Made by a program: the position numbers and the translations under genes
Shown here: positions 29,385 to 39,492 of the stretch, piece by piece
Position numbering within the stretch: position 1 is the first letter of the stretch
Layout of the letters: the number at the start of each line of letters is the position of its first letter
From: Bradyrhizobium sp.
GTDB lineage: Bacteria > Pseudomonadota > Alphaproteobacteria > Rhizobiales > Xanthobacteraceae
Assembly (NCBI RefSeq): GCF_004799405.1
Contig: NZ_SSMW01000103.1
Coordinates: 1 to 58,590, forward strand
Length of the DNA stretch: 58,590 nucleotides
Reading direction: 5' to 3'
The notes under the pieces: generated by a model
Database searches by the model: none
The model's input: the letters and a program-made list of their open reading frames with translations, nothing else
Told to the model about the DNA's origin: nothing

Positions 29385-30500
29385 ATGCGCGATCCGTCGC
29401 GGCTATCGCGAGCAGATGATACCCGGTTCGGCGCCAAGTTTTGCCTGGTGTTGGCGCTGGTCGTTGCCTTGGGCGTCATCGTCGCGCCGTCGCCCGCCCG
29501 GGCACAGCTTCCGGCGCCATACGCAACGCCGGTGCCGACGGAAATCAATTCCGATATTTCGGCCGGCAGCACCGTTGCGAACCTCGGCAGCAGTTTCCTG
29601 GAGCGCCTGGGAAACCAGGCGACAAGCGGTTTTGGCAATGCGCTGCGGCGTAATCCGGGCGGCGGTGGCGCCTCCGAAGCCACCGATGAGCCGCGTTTCC
29701 GGACCTGGGGGGAAGCTTACGGAATCTCGGCCACCACCGGCGCGCAGGGCCCGTTCTTCGGCGATCACCGTCAAACCTGGGGTGGTGTCGCCGGTTTCGG
29801 CGCGCGTCTGGCGCCCGGCGTCAACGTCGGCGTTTCGGTCGACCAGAGTCATACGGGCATCGACGTCCCCCTGGCGTTTCAGTCAGCCTCGCTCGATCTG
29901 ACGCAGATCGGCGTCAACGCCTCGGTGGACAAGGGACCGTGGACATGGGCCGCCGCGCTGGTCCACGGCTTTGGAAAAATCAATTCGAGCCGGGACACCG
30001 GATTTGGCTTTGCCATGGCCGGCTACGACGCCCAGATCGACGGGGCGCTGACAGAACTCAGCTATTACTGGACCAGCGACCAGAGCCGCATCGTGCCGAA
30101 GGCCGCGTTCGAATATGTCCGCGCTACGACCGGATCGTTTCAGGAGTTCGGCGGGATCGACCCGATCACGGCGACCGGTTCGACGGCGGAGCGCGCGCGG
30201 ATCCTGATCGGCGCAGAGATCGGGCACTACTGGATTTTCGACCGGAAGATTTTCGATCTGTCCGCCTACGGCAAGTTCGTCGACAATGTCGAACAGGACT
30301 TCAGTTCGACCACCGTCAGCCTCGGCCCCCAGAGCATCACCGTGCAGGGCATCGGCGAAAGCCGGTATGGTGCGGATGCCGGGGCGTCCGCCTCGCTCAG
30401 CCTGAGCAATACCGCGCGGGTCTATATCAACTATGACGCCAAGCTGCGCGCCGCGATGCAGTCGCACCAGGGAACCGTCGGCGTCGAATTCAAGTGGTAG
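29385..30500 (+). CDS. Autotransporter beta-barrel domain outer-membrane protein
   Basis: A 371-residue protein with a signal peptide ending at A-R-A-Q (about residue 41), then from about residue 110 a region of alternating strands rich in Gly, Tyr, Trp and Phe that ends in G-V-E-F-K-W with a C-terminal aromatic residue, the hallmark of outer-membrane barrels. The pattern W-G-E-A-Y-G followed by D-H-R-Q-T-W-G-G-V-A-G-F-G matches autotransporter translocator domains. There is almost no passenger, so it may be a stand-alone barrel. Divergent from the cold-shock gene. Confidence 0.88.
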   Translation: MRDPSRLSRADDTRFGAKFCLVLALVVALGVIVAPSPARAQLPAPYATPVPTEINSDISAGSTVANLGSSFLERLGNQATSGFGNALRRNPGGGGASEATDEPRFRTWGEAYGISATTGAQGPFFGDHRQTWGGVAGFGARLAPGVNVGVSVDQSHTGIDVPLAFQSASLDLTQIGVNASVDKGPWTWAAALVHGFGKINSSRDTGFGFAMAGYDAQIDGALTELSYYWTSDQSRIVPKAAFEYVRATTGSFQEFGGIDPITATGSTAERARILIGAEIGHYWIFDRKIFDLSAYGKFVDNVEQDFSSTTVSLGPQSITVQGIGESRYGADAGASASLSLSNTARVYINYDAKLRAAMQSHQGTVGVEFKW

Positions 30501-30742
30501 GCAGCGGATCGGCGCCGCGCGCTGTGCGATCGATCACAGCAGGTGCTTGGTACCCTCGAACGGGTTGGCGGCTATCCCGCGAGGAAGATCTCAATGAACT
30601 GGCGACTACCCTCTCAGCGGCGATCGAAAAGGTTCGCGAGCTAAAGCTACCTACCAGCGCTTATATTCTATCCATGGCCCTGGTGGAAGTAACGGAAGCG
30701 GCGAAGGCGGCGGCTGACGACAGCGAGGACGACGCAGACTGA
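30494..30742 (+). CDS. Small hypothetical protein, start unclear
   Basis: An open frame whose last 50 codons look coding: N-E-L-A-T-T-L-S-A-A-I-E-K-V-R-E-L, L-P-T-S-A-Y-I-L-S-M-A-L-V-E-V and an acidic tail D-D-S-E-D-D-A-D, probably two helices. The first 32 codons do not look coding, and no good start lies just before the N-E-L segment in this frame; the ATG with a ribosome site (AGGAAG) at 30594 is in another frame and stops after 16 codons. The start given is the first GTG. It may be a gene that lost its start codon. Confidence 0.5.
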   Translation: MVGSGSAPRAVRSITAGAWYPRTGWRLSREEDLNELATTLSAAIEKVRELKLPTSAYILSMALVEVTEAAKAAADDSEDDAD

Positions 30743-30780
30743 TAGTGCGGCTCTTGAGGCGGCCACGAAGCGACAGAATT

Positions 30781-31929
30781 TCAGTTTCGATCGACCCGGA
30801 TAACGCGGCCCTTTTCGATGGCGAGCGCCAGCCGGCCATGTTTCAGCGCCAGCGCCGCTTCGCCGAACAGTTCGCGGCGCCAGCCATGCAATGCGGGTAC
30901 ATCCGCGTTATCGTCAGCCGCGATCTGTTCCAGATCGTCCACGGTTGCGATCACCTTGCTGGCGACCGCGTGGCGCTCCGACGTCATCCGCAGCAGAACT
31001 TTCAAAAGCTCGACGATCGCCGCACCGTTGGAATTGCCGCGCGGCTTTTCGATTTTCGGTAAAGTGGAGAGGTCGCGTGCGAGGCCGCGCTGCACCGCCG
31101 CCACGATATCGGCGCCCCATTTCGACCTGTCGAAGCCCTTCGGCAGCGAGCGCAAATTAGCCAGCCGCTCCAGGCTGGTCGGCGCATGGGTAGCGATGTC
31201 GCCGACGGCGTCATCCTTCAGCACGCGGCTGCGCGGAACGTCGCGGCTCTGCGCCTCCTGTTCGCGCCATGCCGCGACTTCCATCAATACCGCGAGCTCC
31301 TTCGGCTTGCGGATCCGGGTCTTCAGCCGCTCCCAGGCGCGCTCGGGGTGAAAATCGTAGGTCTTGGGCGAGGTCAGAACTTCCATCTCCTCGCTCACCC
31401 AGTCGCTGCGGCCGCGTTTCTTCAGGTCGGCATCCAGTGCGGTGAACACGTCGCGCAAATGGGTGACGTCGGAGACCGCATAATGCATCTGGTCGGCGGT
31501 CAGCGGCCGGCGCGACCAATCGGTGAAGCGGTGGGTTTTGTCCGGCCGATGGCCGGCAATGCGCTCGACCAACTGATCGTAGGCGATGGAATCGCCATAG
31601 CCGAGCACCATGGCCGCCACCTGGGTGTCGAAGATCGGGTGGGGGACGATCCCGGCCTGATGCCAGACGATTTCGATATCCTGACGAGCGGCATGGAACA
31701 CCTTCAGCACCTTCTCGTCGGCCATCAGCGCAAAGAACGGCTTGAGGTCGATGCCTTGAGCCAGCGTATCGATCACGACGGCTTCCTCGGCGCTGGCCAT
31801 CTGGACCACGCAGAGCAGCGGGTAGTAGGTGGTCTCGCGCAGGAATTCCGTATCGACGGTGATGACCGGGTGCTTGGCGAGGCGGGCGCAAACAGCGGCT
31901 AGCTCGGAAGTGCTCGTAATCAGATCCAT
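30781..31929 (-). CDS. rnd: Ribonuclease D
   Basis: A 3'-5' exoribonuclease that trims tRNA and other stable RNA ends. The 382 residues show the DEDDy exonuclease: Asp-26 and Glu-28 in V-D-T-E-F-L-R-E, the second motif in F-H-A-A-R-Q-D-I-E and the third in [11 protein letters not shown]-terminal HRDC-like helical region follows (about 205-290). rnd lies near aspS in many alphaproteobacteria; here SelO separates them. Confidence 0.95.
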   Translation of the reverse strand: MDLITSTSELAAVCARLAKHPVITVDTEFLRETTYYPLLCVVQMASAEEAVVIDTLAQGIDLKPFFALMADEKVLKVFHAARQDIEIVWHQAGIVPHPIFDTQVAAMVLGYGDSIAYDQLVERIAGHRPDKTHRFTDWSRRPLTADQMHYAVSDVTHLRDVFTALDADLKKRGRSDWVSEEMEVLTSPKTYDFHPERAWERLKTRIRKPKELAVLMEVAAWREQEAQSRDVPRSRVLKDDAVGDIATHAPTSLERLANLRSLPKGFDRSKWGADIVAAVQRGLARDLSTLPKIEKPRGNSNGAAIVELLKVLLRMTSERHAVASKVIATVDDLEQIAADDNADVPALHGWRRELFGEAALALKHGRLALAIEKGRVIRVDRN

Positions 31930-32112
31930 GAATAGTCCATCACGCTTGTGAGACGGCGTTCTGCCGAAAGCGCTGATATGTCAAGGGTCTTGCCACGAAT
32001 TCGAGCCTTGAATCTTAGCCGGTGGCGACTTTTCGCAAAACTGCCGCCGCCAGATGGCCCCGGACCGCGGTTGGGATCAGCCGGCCACCCCCTCGTCCGG
32101 AAATGAGACCGG

Positions 32113-32229
32113 TCAATAATCGCGCGCGTGCTGCCGAACAGGCCGCCGCCGCGAAGGAAGCGCGAGCACGATTACGCACAGCGCCACCATCGCCAATCCC
32201 ATAAATTCGAATACCAATGCGTCAAACAC
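32113..32229 (-). CDS. Small membrane protein (38 residues)
   Basis: A 38-residue frame from GTG at 32229: F-D-A-L-V-F-E-F-M-G-L-A-M-V-A-L-C-V-I-V-L-A-L, one membrane helix, then a basic tail R-R-R-P-V-R-Q-H-A-R. A strong GGGGGGA ribosome site lies six bases before the GTG. The helix plus basic tail follows the positive-inside rule for an N-out small protein. The open frame extends upstream to 32319 but that part is not protein-like. Likely missed by automatic callers; function unknown. Confidence 0.55.
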   Translation of the reverse strand: MFDALVFEFMGLAMVALCVIVLALPSRRRPVRQHARDY

Positions 32230-32342
32230 GGCAATTCCCCCCACCAAACCCGTAGACTTGTAAGGAAGGGATTGACCGTTTCTTAATTTCGGGGGGCGGG
32301 GCGGCGAGCGCTCCGGCAATAGTCTGATCGACGGTTAATAAT

Positions 32343-33821
32343 TCACGTTCCGCAAAACGTCTGGAACACGCGCTGATCCGGTTCGGGCGGGTCGGCATAG
32401 GATGCGAATGCCGGCTGATCCTCATACGGCTTGGACAGTACCGTCAGAAGCCCTTCGAATGGTGCGAAGTCGTCCCGGTTTACCGCAGCTTCGATCGCCG
32501 CCTCGACCCGGTGATTGCGGGGAATGAATGCGGGATTGACCGATTGCATCGCGTCTCGCCGCGCAGCGGGATCTTGCGGTTCGTCGCCGGTCCGTTGCCG
32601 CCAGCGGACCGCCCATTCGTCGTAAGCGGCGGGGTCGGCGAACAATTGCCGGACGCTGACGTCAAGGGCGGGGTCGAGCGCCGCATCGCTCAATCGCCGA
32701 AAGGTCAGGGTGAAGTCGGCCTGGTTTTTGGCCATCGCGTCCAGCAGGTCTTGCGCAAGCGCATCGTCGCCGTCGCGCGCCCCAAACAGCCCAAGCTTGC
32801 TTCGCAGCCCTGCCTGATAGGCGGTGTCGAACTTCCCGGCGAACTCGCCGAGTGCTGCCTGCGCTTCGGCTATGGCCTTTTCCTGATCGTCGGAGAGCAA
32901 TGGCAGCAGGCATTCGGCGAAGCGCGTCAGGTTCCAGAGCGCGATCCGCGGCTGGTTGGCGTAGGCGTAGCGGCCTTGTTCGTCGATCGAGGAGAACACC
33001 GTCGCCGGGTCGTATTGGTCCATGAAAGCGCAGGGACCGTAATCGATGGTCTCGCCCGATATCGAGGTGTTGTCGGTGTTCATGACGCCGTGAATGAAGC
33101 CGACCAGCAGCCAGCGCGCAACCAGCTCGGCCTGGCGTGCGACGACGCCTTCAAGCAGCGCATGATAGGGGCGGTCGGCCCCTGCTGCCTGCGGATAGTG
33201 CCGTGCGATGACGTGATCCGCCAGACGCCGCACGCCTTCGGCGTCACTGCGCGCCGCGAAATACTGGAACGTTCCGACCCGAATATGGCTGGAGGCGACG
33301 CGGGTGAGGACCGCACCCGGCAGCAGCGTCTCGCGCATGACGCTCTCGCCGGTCACGACCGCTGCGAGCGATCTCGTGGTGGGAATGCCAAGCGCGGCCA
33401 TCGCCTCGCTGACGATGTATTCGCGCAGCACCGGACCGAGCGCCGCACGGCCGTCGCCCCGGCGCGAAAACGGGGTCGGACCCGATCCCTTGAGTTGAAT
33501 GTCGCGGCGGACCCCGTCGGCGTCGATCACCTCGCCCAGCAGGATGGCGCGGCCGTCGCCGAGTTGCGGAACGAAATGACCGAACTGGTGGCCGGCATAG
33601 GCCATTGCAATCGGGTCGGCTCCATCCGGGATACGTTTCCCAGCCAGAATCTCGGTTCCCTCGGGGCTACTGAGCCTGTCGGGATCGAGGCCGAGATGGA
33701 TCGCCAACGGCCGGTTCAGCTTGACCAGCCGCGGCGAAGCCACCGGCGTCGGCGCCACCCGCGCGAAGAAATTGTCCGGTAGCGCCGAGTAGGTGTTCTG
33801 GAAGGGAAAATGGACCGTCAT
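32343..33821 (-). CDS. selO: Protein adenylyltransferase SelO (YdiU family)
   Basis: SelO is a pseudokinase-fold enzyme that transfers AMP to Ser, Thr or Tyr of proteins and is linked to redox stress. About 492 residues with the family's A-Y-A-G-H-Q-F-G-H-F-V-P-Q-L-G-D-G-R-A near residue 80, G-S-G-P-T-P-F-S-R-R-G-D-G-R-A, E-Y-I-V-S-E-A-M-A-A-L-G-I-P-T-T-R, and the metal site N-T-D-N-T-S-I-S followed by I-D-Y-G-P-C-A-F. The bacterial type lacks the C-terminal selenocysteine; here the C-terminus reads Q-T-F-C-G-T. ATG 33821 matches family starts; ATG 33839 is an alternative. Confidence 0.95.
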   Translation of the reverse strand: MTVHFPFQNTYSALPDNFFARVAPTPVASPRLVKLNRPLAIHLGLDPDRLSSPEGTEILAGKRIPDGADPIAMAYAGHQFGHFVPQLGDGRAILLGEVIDADGVRRDIQLKGSGPTPFSRRGDGRAALGPVLREYIVSEAMAALGIPTTRSLAAVVTGESVMRETLLPGAVLTRVASSHIRVGTFQYFAARSDAEGVRRLADHVIARHYPQAAGADRPYHALLEGVVARQAELVARWLLVGFIHGVMNTDNTSISGETIDYGPCAFMDQYDPATVFSSIDEQGRYAYANQPRIALWNLTRFAECLLPLLSDDQEKAIAEAQAALGEFAGKFDTAYQAGLRSKLGLFGARDGDDALAQDLLDAMAKNQADFTLTFRRLSDAALDPALDVSVRQLFADPAAYDEWAVRWRQRTGDEPQDPAARRDAMQSVNPAFIPRNHRVEAAIEAAVNRDDFAPFEGLLTVLSKPYEDQPAFASYADPPEPDQRVFQTFCGT

Positions 33822-34039
33822 GACCTTCAACATAGGCATGGAGTGGAATTAGACAATCGCCTCGTGAGAGCGCGGGTTCGATAGCTGCGTTGTTTTTCCG
33901 TCACTTTTCCGGCTTTGCCGTCATTTTCCGAGGATGCGGTCGGTTGCCGCGCCTGAAAGCCTCGGGTAAACCCTCAACCTCTTCGGGGCTGGCTCCGGTC
34001 CCCCGATTCGATCCTCCGACATCTGCTTTTGGGAAATCC

Positions 34040-35944
34040 ATGCATCGTTACCGGTCCCATACCTGCGGCGCGCTCCGCGACAGCGATATCGACCAGACGG
34101 TTCGTCTGTCGGGCTGGTGCCATCGCATCCGCGACCATGGCGGACTGCTGTTCATCGACCTGCGCGACCACTACGGGCTTACGCAATGCGTGGTCGACCC
34201 GGATTCCGCGGCCTTCAAGGCTGCGGAAAGATTGCGCTCGGAATGGGTGGTGCGGATCGACGGCAAGGTCCGTCGCCGTCCTGCCGGCACCGACAATCCG
34301 GAATTGCCGACAGGCGCGATCGAGATTTACGTCAGCGAGATCGAGGTGCTGGGTGCTGCCGACGAGTTGCCGATGCCGGTGTTCGGCGAGCAGGAATATC
34401 CTGAAGACATCAGGCTTAAGTACCGTTTCCTCGACCTTCGCCGCGAGCGGTTGCACCACAACATCATCAAGCGCGGGCAGATCATCGATTCGATCCGCAA
34501 GCGGATGAAGCAACAGGGCTTCTTCGAGTTCCAGACCCCGATCCTGACGGCTTCCTCGCCGGAGGGCGCGCGCGACTTCCTGGTGCCGTCGCGGCTGCAT
34601 CCGGGCAAGTTCTACGCGCTGCCGCAGGCGCCGCAGCAGTTCAAGCAACTGACGATGATTGCTGGCTTCGACCGCTACTTCCAGATCGCACCGTGCTTTC
34701 GCGACGAGGACGCGCGCGCCGACCGTTCGCCCGGTGAGTTTTATCAACTCGACGTCGAGATGAGTTTCGTGACGCAGGCCGACGTGTTCGACGCGGTCGA
34801 GCCGGTGATGCGCGGTGTGTTCGAGGAATTCGCCGGCGGTAAGCCGGTGACGGCGAAATTCCCGCTGATTCCCTATGCGGAGTCCATCAGGAGGTACGGG
34901 ACCGACAAGCCAGACTTGCGCAATCCGATTGAGATGGAGGACGTCTCTGATCATTTCCGTGGTGGTGGGTTTACGATCTTTGCACGAATTCTAGAGACAC
35001 AGCCCGGCTCCGTCGTTTGGGGAATTCCGGCCTCCAATGGAGGATCTCGTGCCTTTTGCGACCGCATGAATTCATGGGCTCAAGGCGAGGGCCAGCCCGG
35101 GATGGCTTGGGTTCTTTTTCAAGAAGAAGGAATCCCCGAAGGAACAGACCTTACAGGGTCACCGGCAGGAAAAAAGCTAACTTCGACGGACCCAGAAATG
35201 ATCGAATGGGCGAAGAGCGTCGGCAAGTACAGCAATGAGATCGTTGGAAGAGGACCGGTCGCGAATAATTTAGGTAGAGAACGGACAAAAATTCTGCGCG
35301 AGCGACTGGGTCTCGGCGTAGGTGATGCGTGCTTTTTTGTCGCTGGCCAGCCGAAGGATATTTATAGGTTCGCCGGCAGCGCGCGCACCAAGATCGGCGA
35401 GGACCTCAACCTTATCGCGAAGGATCGCTTCGAGTTTTGCTGGATCGTCGATTTTCCGATGTTCGAGTGGAACGAGGAAGACAAGAAGATCGACTTCTCG
35501 CATAACCCGTTCTCGATGCCCAACATGGAGCCGGATGCGTTTCTCGCGCTCGATCCGAACGACGCCGAGACGATTCAGAATATCAAGGCGATCCAGTACG
35601 ATATCGTCTGCAACGGAATCGAATTGTCATCTGGCGCGATCCGCAATCATCGTCCCGACGTGATGAAGAAGGCGTTCGGCATCGCGGGCTATCCGGAGGA
35701 CGTGCTGGAGGCGAAATTCGGCGGCATGCTGCGCGCGCTTTCGCTCGGCGCCCCGCCGCATGGCGGCATAGCGCCCGGTATCGACCGGATCGTGATGCTG
35801 TTGTGCGGCGAGGAAAATCTGCGCGAGGTGGTGCTGTTTCCGATGAACCAGCGCGCCGAAGACCTGCTGATGGGGGCGCCCTCGGACGTCACGCCGAAGC
35901 AGTTGCGCGAGCTTCACATCCGGCTCAATCTGCCGTCAAATTAA
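34040..35944 (+). CDS. aspS: Aspartate--tRNA(Asp/Asn) ligase, mosaic, with an insert in the GAD region
   Basis: Class II synthetase, 634 residues against about 590 usual for this group. It shows an N-terminal OB anticodon-binding domain (1-110), motif 2 around [15 protein letters not shown], motif 3 G-I-D-R-I-V-M-L-L near the C-terminus and the end [13 protein letters not shown]. The frame is intact. Residues about 284-444 (DNA 34890-35370) differ sharply in codon use (GGA, AGA, TTA, TCT common) and carry an insert of about 40 residues after G-Q-P-G (about 358-402). The ATG at 34040 is the family start. Alphaproteobacterial enzymes are often non-discriminating, charging tRNA-Asn too. Confidence 0.95.
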   Translation: MHRYRSHTCGALRDSDIDQTVRLSGWCHRIRDHGGLLFIDLRDHYGLTQCVVDPDSAAFKAAERLRSEWVVRIDGKVRRRPAGTDNPELPTGAIEIYVSEIEVLGAADELPMPVFGEQEYPEDIRLKYRFLDLRRERLHHNIIKRGQIIDSIRKRMKQQGFFEFQTPILTASSPEGARDFLVPSRLHPGKFYALPQAPQQFKQLTMIAGFDRYFQIAPCFRDEDARADRSPGEFYQLDVEMSFVTQADVFDAVEPVMRGVFEEFAGGKPVTAKFPLIPYAESIRRYGTDKPDLRNPIEMEDVSDHFRGGGFTIFARILETQPGSVVWGIPASNGGSRAFCDRMNSWAQGEGQPGMAWVLFQEEGIPEGTDLTGSPAGKKLTSTDPEMIEWAKSVGKYSNEIVGRGPVANNLGRERTKILRERLGLGVGDACFFVAGQPKDIYRFAGSARTKIGEDLNLIAKDRFEFCWIVDFPMFEWNEEDKKIDFSHNPFSMPNMEPDAFLALDPNDAETIQNIKAIQYDIVCNGIELSSGAIRNHRPDVMKKAFGIAGYPEDVLEAKFGGMLRALSLGAPPHGGIAPGIDRIVMLLCGEENLREVVLFPMNQRAEDLLMGAPSDVTPKQLRELHIRLNLPSN

Positions 35945-36006
35945 TCCATTATGGACCGGTCACCGAAGCCTGAAGTTCGGGGCTAGGGGAGCCTCGGGGG
36001 AAATGC

Positions 36007-38316
36007 ATGGCATCCTATTCTGAAGATCTCCATTCCGCGGCGCTGGCTTACCACCGGCTGCCGCAGCCGGGTAAGCTCGAGATTCAGGCGATCAAGCCGC
36101 TCGCCAACCAGCGCGACTTGGCGCTGGCTTATTCGCCGGGCGTGGCGGCGGCCTGCATGGCGATATCGGCCAACCCCGCGGAAGCGGCCTCGCTGACGAT
36201 CCGCGCCAACCTGGTCGCGGTGGTCTCCAACGGAACCGCCGTGCTCGGCCTTGGCAATATCGGCCCGCTGGCGTCGAAACCGGTGATGGAAGGCAAGGCC
36301 GTTCTGTTCAAGAAGTTTGCCGGCATCGATGTATTCGACATCGAAATCGCGGCCGACACCATCGAACGGGTGGTCGAGACGGTGGCAGCACTTGAGCCGA
36401 CCTTCGGCGGCATCAACCTGGAGGATATCAAGGGTCCGGAGTGCTTCGAGATCGAGGCGCAACTCAAGGCGCGGATGAAGATCCCGGTATTCCACGATGA
36501 CCAGCACGGCACCGCCATCATCGTCGGCGCCGCCATCACCAATGCGCTGCTGCTCAACGGCAAGAAACTCGCTGACGTCAAGATCGTCGCCTCAGGCGCG
36601 GGTGCCGCGGCGATCGCCTGTCTCAATCTTCTGGTGTCGCTCGGCGCTCAGCGCAAGAATATCTGGGTCTGCGATATCGACGGCGTGGTGCATGAGGGTC
36701 GCAACACGCTGATGGACCGCTGGAAGTCGGTCTATGCGCAGAAGACCGACAAGCGCGTGCTGGCGGAGGTGATCGGCGGCGCCGATATTTTCCTGGGGTT
36801 GTCGGCCCCCAATGTACTGACCCCAGACATGGTCAAGGCGATGGCCGACAAGCCGTTGGTGATGGCGCTGGCCAACCCGACGCCGGAAATCATGCCGGAT
36901 GAAGCCCGCAAGGCACGTCCCGACGCCATGATCTGCACCGGCCGCTCCGATTTTCCCAACCAGGTCAACAACGTCCTGTGCTTTCCGTTCATCTTTCGCG
37001 GCGCGCTCGATTGTGGCGCCACCGCGATCAATGAGGACATGAAGCACGCCGCAGTGGAAGCGATCGCGCAGCTGGCGCGTGATCCGCCGGTGGACGCGAT
37101 CGCGCCCGGTTTCGACAGCGGCGAAGTGCAAGGATTCGGCCCGGGCTCGCTGATCCCAAGCCCATTCGACCCGCGGCTGATCCTGCGCATCGCGCCGGCG
37201 GTGGCCAGGGCGGCGATGGCCTCGGGCGTCGCCTCTCGCCCGATTGCCAACTTCGAGGACTATGCCGCGCAGCTCGAGCGCTTCGCGTTCCGCTCCGGTT
37301 TGGTCATGAAGCCGGTATTCGCCAAGGCCAAGACCCAGCCGGTCCGGGTGATCTATGCCGAAGGCGAGGACGAACGGGTGCTGCATGCGACCCAGGTGGT
37401 GCTGGAGGAAAAGCTGGCGCGGCCGATCCTGGTTGGCCGCCCCTCGGTGGTCGAGGCGCGGATCAAGCGGTTCGGCCTTGCCATCAAGGCCGGCCAGGAT
37501 TTCGATCTCATCAATCCCGAGGACGACCCGCGCTACCGGTCCTACGTGCAATCCTATATCGACGTCGCCGGCCGGCACGGCGTCACGCCCGATGCCGCCC
37601 GCACGGTGGTGCGCACCAATGCCACCGTCATCGCCGCGCTCGCGGTGGTCCGCGGCGAGGCCGATGCCATGATCTGCGGCGTCGAGGGCAGCTACCGGAG
37701 CCATTTGCGCCATGTGCGCGAGATCATCGGCTTTCTGCCGGGTGTGAGCGATTTTGCGGCCCTGGCGCTGATGATCACCAGCAAGGGCGCCTATTTCATC
37801 GCCGACACCCAGGTAAGGCCCAACCCCAGCGCCGAGGAACTGGCGGAAATGGCGGCGCTGGCGGCGATCCATGTTCAGCGCTTCAATATCAAGCCCAAAA
37901 TCGCGTTCGTTTCGCATTCGGATTTTGGCAGTTACGACACCGATTCCTCGATCAAAATGCGCCGGGCCACCGCTTTGTTGAAGCAGAACCATCCGGAAAT
38001 CGAGGCGGACGGCGAAATGCAGGGCGATACCGCGTTGTCGGAAGCCGCGCGGGCGCTGATCCTGCCGCATTCGAAGCTGGAGGGCGTCGCCAATATCCTG
38101 ATCATGCCCAATCTCGATACCGCCAACGTCGCCTACCAGATGATCAAGTCGCTGGCCGATGCGTTGCCGGTCGGGCCGATCCTGGTCGGCCCCTCGCGCC
38201 CGGCGCATATTCTTACGCCGTCGGTGACCGCGCGCGGCGTTCTCAACATGACGGCCGTGGCCGCGGTCGAAGCCCAGGAGCGCGCCGGACGTCAGCAACC
38301 GACGTTATTTGGGTGA
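36007..38316 (+). CDS. maeB: NADP-dependent malic enzyme with C-terminal phosphotransacetylase-like domain
   Basis: Oxidatively decarboxylates malate to pyruvate, making NADPH. The 769 residues comprise the malic N-terminal domain (Y-S-P-G-V-A-A-A-C near residue 43), the NAD-binding domain (A-S-G-A-G-A-A-A-I near 198) with the metal-binding [10 protein letters not shown] and H-D-D-Q-H-G-T-A, and from about 440 a phosphate acetyl/butyryl transferase-like domain that in such hybrid enzymes mediates acetyl-CoA inhibition without transferase activity. A purine-rich ribosome site lies before the ATG. In rhizobia the malic enzymes feed bacteroid respiration. Confidence 0.96.
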   Translation: MASYSEDLHSAALAYHRLPQPGKLEIQAIKPLANQRDLALAYSPGVAAACMAISANPAEAASLTIRANLVAVVSNGTAVLGLGNIGPLASKPVMEGKAVLFKKFAGIDVFDIEIAADTIERVVETVAALEPTFGGINLEDIKGPECFEIEAQLKARMKIPVFHDDQHGTAIIVGAAITNALLLNGKKLADVKIVASGAGAAAIACLNLLVSLGAQRKNIWVCDIDGVVHEGRNTLMDRWKSVYAQKTDKRVLAEVIGGADIFLGLSAPNVLTPDMVKAMADKPLVMALANPTPEIMPDEARKARPDAMICTGRSDFPNQVNNVLCFPFIFRGALDCGATAINEDMKHAAVEAIAQLARDPPVDAIAPGFDSGEVQGFGPGSLIPSPFDPRLILRIAPAVARAAMASGVASRPIANFEDYAAQLERFAFRSGLVMKPVFAKAKTQPVRVIYAEGEDERVLHATQVVLEEKLARPILVGRPSVVEARIKRFGLAIKAGQDFDLINPEDDPRYRSYVQSYIDVAGRHGVTPDAARTVVRTNATVIAALAVVRGEADAMICGVEGSYRSHLRHVREIIGFLPGVSDFAALALMITSKGAYFIADTQVRPNPSAEELAEMAALAAIHVQRFNIKPKIAFVSHSDFGSYDTDSSIKMRRATALLKQNHPEIEADGEMQGDTALSEAARALILPHSKLEGVANILIMPNLDTANVAYQMIKSLADALPVGPILVGPSRPAHILTPSVTARGVLNMTAVAAVEAQERAGRQQPTLFG

Positions 38317-38461
38317 GGCCCAATTCGGGTGGGACCGTGAAAATCGAGTCCGGCCGGGAGCGGCGGCGATCGATTGACCGTTTGAAAACCTGTAGCGGAA
38401 CGCTCATAATCGCTCCGCCGAATAGCGACCCCGCACTTGCAGCATTCCAGTGAGGCCGACC

Positions 38462-38911
38462 ATGCCAGCGTTTGTTACTTTCGGGCGAATTGTGTTCGCC
38501 GTGCTGTTTATCTTTTCGGGGGCGGCCCAGCTTCTGGATTTGGCGGCGACGGCGCAAATGACGGAAAAAATCGTTTTACCGGCAGCACTGGCAACCTACA
38601 CCGCACAGCTCGAAGGCATCACCGGCATGGCGATGCCGCAGATGCTGGCAATTGCGGGCGGCTCGCTTCAACTGATCTGCGGCGTCATGATCGCGTTGAA
38701 TTTCGGCGCGCGCTTTTTTGCGATCCTGCTGATCCTGTTCGTCGCCGTCACGACCTTCTACTTTCACGACTTCTGGAACCAGACCGGTGCCGACGCCAGG
38801 AACAACCTGGTCCACACCTTGAAGAATCTGTCGATCGTCGGCGCACTGTTCATGATCGCGGGACAGGGACGGAGTGCGCGGACGGAGGACGCCACCTATG
38901 GCGATGTCTAG
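38462..38911 (+). CDS. DoxX family membrane protein
   Basis: A 149-residue protein with four hydrophobic segments in the DoxX/DoxD layout: F-G-R-I-V-F-A-V-L-F-I-F-S-G-A-A-Q at the start, an amphipathic loop, then the helices around M-A-M-P-Q-M-L-A-I-A-G and F-F-A-I-L-L-I-L-F-V-A-V. The loop with Y-F-H-D-F-W is typical of this family. Members are linked to thiosulfate or redox modules, but no function can be given here. GAGG lies seven bases before the ATG at 38462. It converges with the reductase gene that ends at 38915. Confidence 0.88.
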   Translation: MPAFVTFGRIVFAVLFIFSGAAQLLDLAATAQMTEKIVLPAALATYTAQLEGITGMAMPQMLAIAGGSLQLICGVMIALNFGARFFAILLILFVAVTTFYFHDFWNQTGADARNNLVHTLKNLSIVGALFMIAGQGRSARTEDATYGDV

Positions 38912-38914
38912 TTG

Positions 38915-39472
38915 CTAACCGCTGCGCCGCCACGGGGTGACGATGACACCAGCGGCGGCATCCAGGATTTGTGTATCGCCGGCCTTCAGGCCGTGGGCGG
39001 CGAGAACATCCTGCGGTGAATGGCGAGGTACGCCGGGGAAGCACGGCGTACCATCGGGTATCCGCACCAGCGGTGCCTGCGACAGCCAGAATGTGTCGTA
39101 GCGATCCATGAACATTGCGAATACGTCGGGTCCGCCGATGATCGCGACCATGCCGGAACTCACGCCGGCGCGGGCACAGGCCGCTTCGAATGAGGCGCCG
39201 GCCGGATTCCAGAGGGTGGCGTTGGGATTGGATGGTTCGGGTGCGAGCGCAGGTATTTTCGACGTGAGGATGAGGCGCCTTCGCTTCGGTGAGTTCGGCT
39301 GATCCTCATGGGAATTCCGCCCATGCACGATCAGGTCGGCGCGATCGAGGGCGGCGCTGAAGAATTGCTTGTCGCCCTCGAATTTCAGTTCATCCGGCAT
39401 CACCCGATCGGCGTTCGCCAGCATGCCGTCCGCCGACACGATGACATAGCCTTCGATGCGCAATCCCGCCAC
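38915..39472 (-). CDS. DHFR/RibD C-terminal-like reductase
   Basis: A 185-residue protein with the dihydrofolate reductase-like fold of the RibD C-terminal family: I-E-G-Y-V-I-V-S-A-D-G-M-L-A at the start (strand plus substrate loop), a D-L-I-V-H-G-R-N-S-H helix region, then I-I-G-G-P-D-V-F-A-M-F, the NADPH-binding Gly-Gly turn of the fold. Cytoplasmic; the substrate is unknown. The start is GTG without a strong ribosome site. The gene lies 20 bp after the polysaccharide deacetylase gene and may be cotranscribed. Confidence 0.85.
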   Translation of the reverse strand: MAGLRIEGYVIVSADGMLANADRVMPDELKFEGDKQFFSAALDRADLIVHGRNSHEDQPNSPKRRRLILTSKIPALAPEPSNPNATLWNPAGASFEAACARAGVSSGMVAIIGGPDVFAMFMDRYDTFWLSQAPLVRIPDGTPCFPGVPRHSPQDVLAAHGLKAGDTQILDAAAGVIVTPWRRSG

Positions 39473-39492
39473 GCTGGGCAGGCTGGCGCGGC

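Noticed and set aside
36592..38298. 568-codon minus-strand frame across maeB
   Set aside because: Antisense shadow of a clear malic enzyme; composition is His/Arg/Asp-rich as expected for such shadows.
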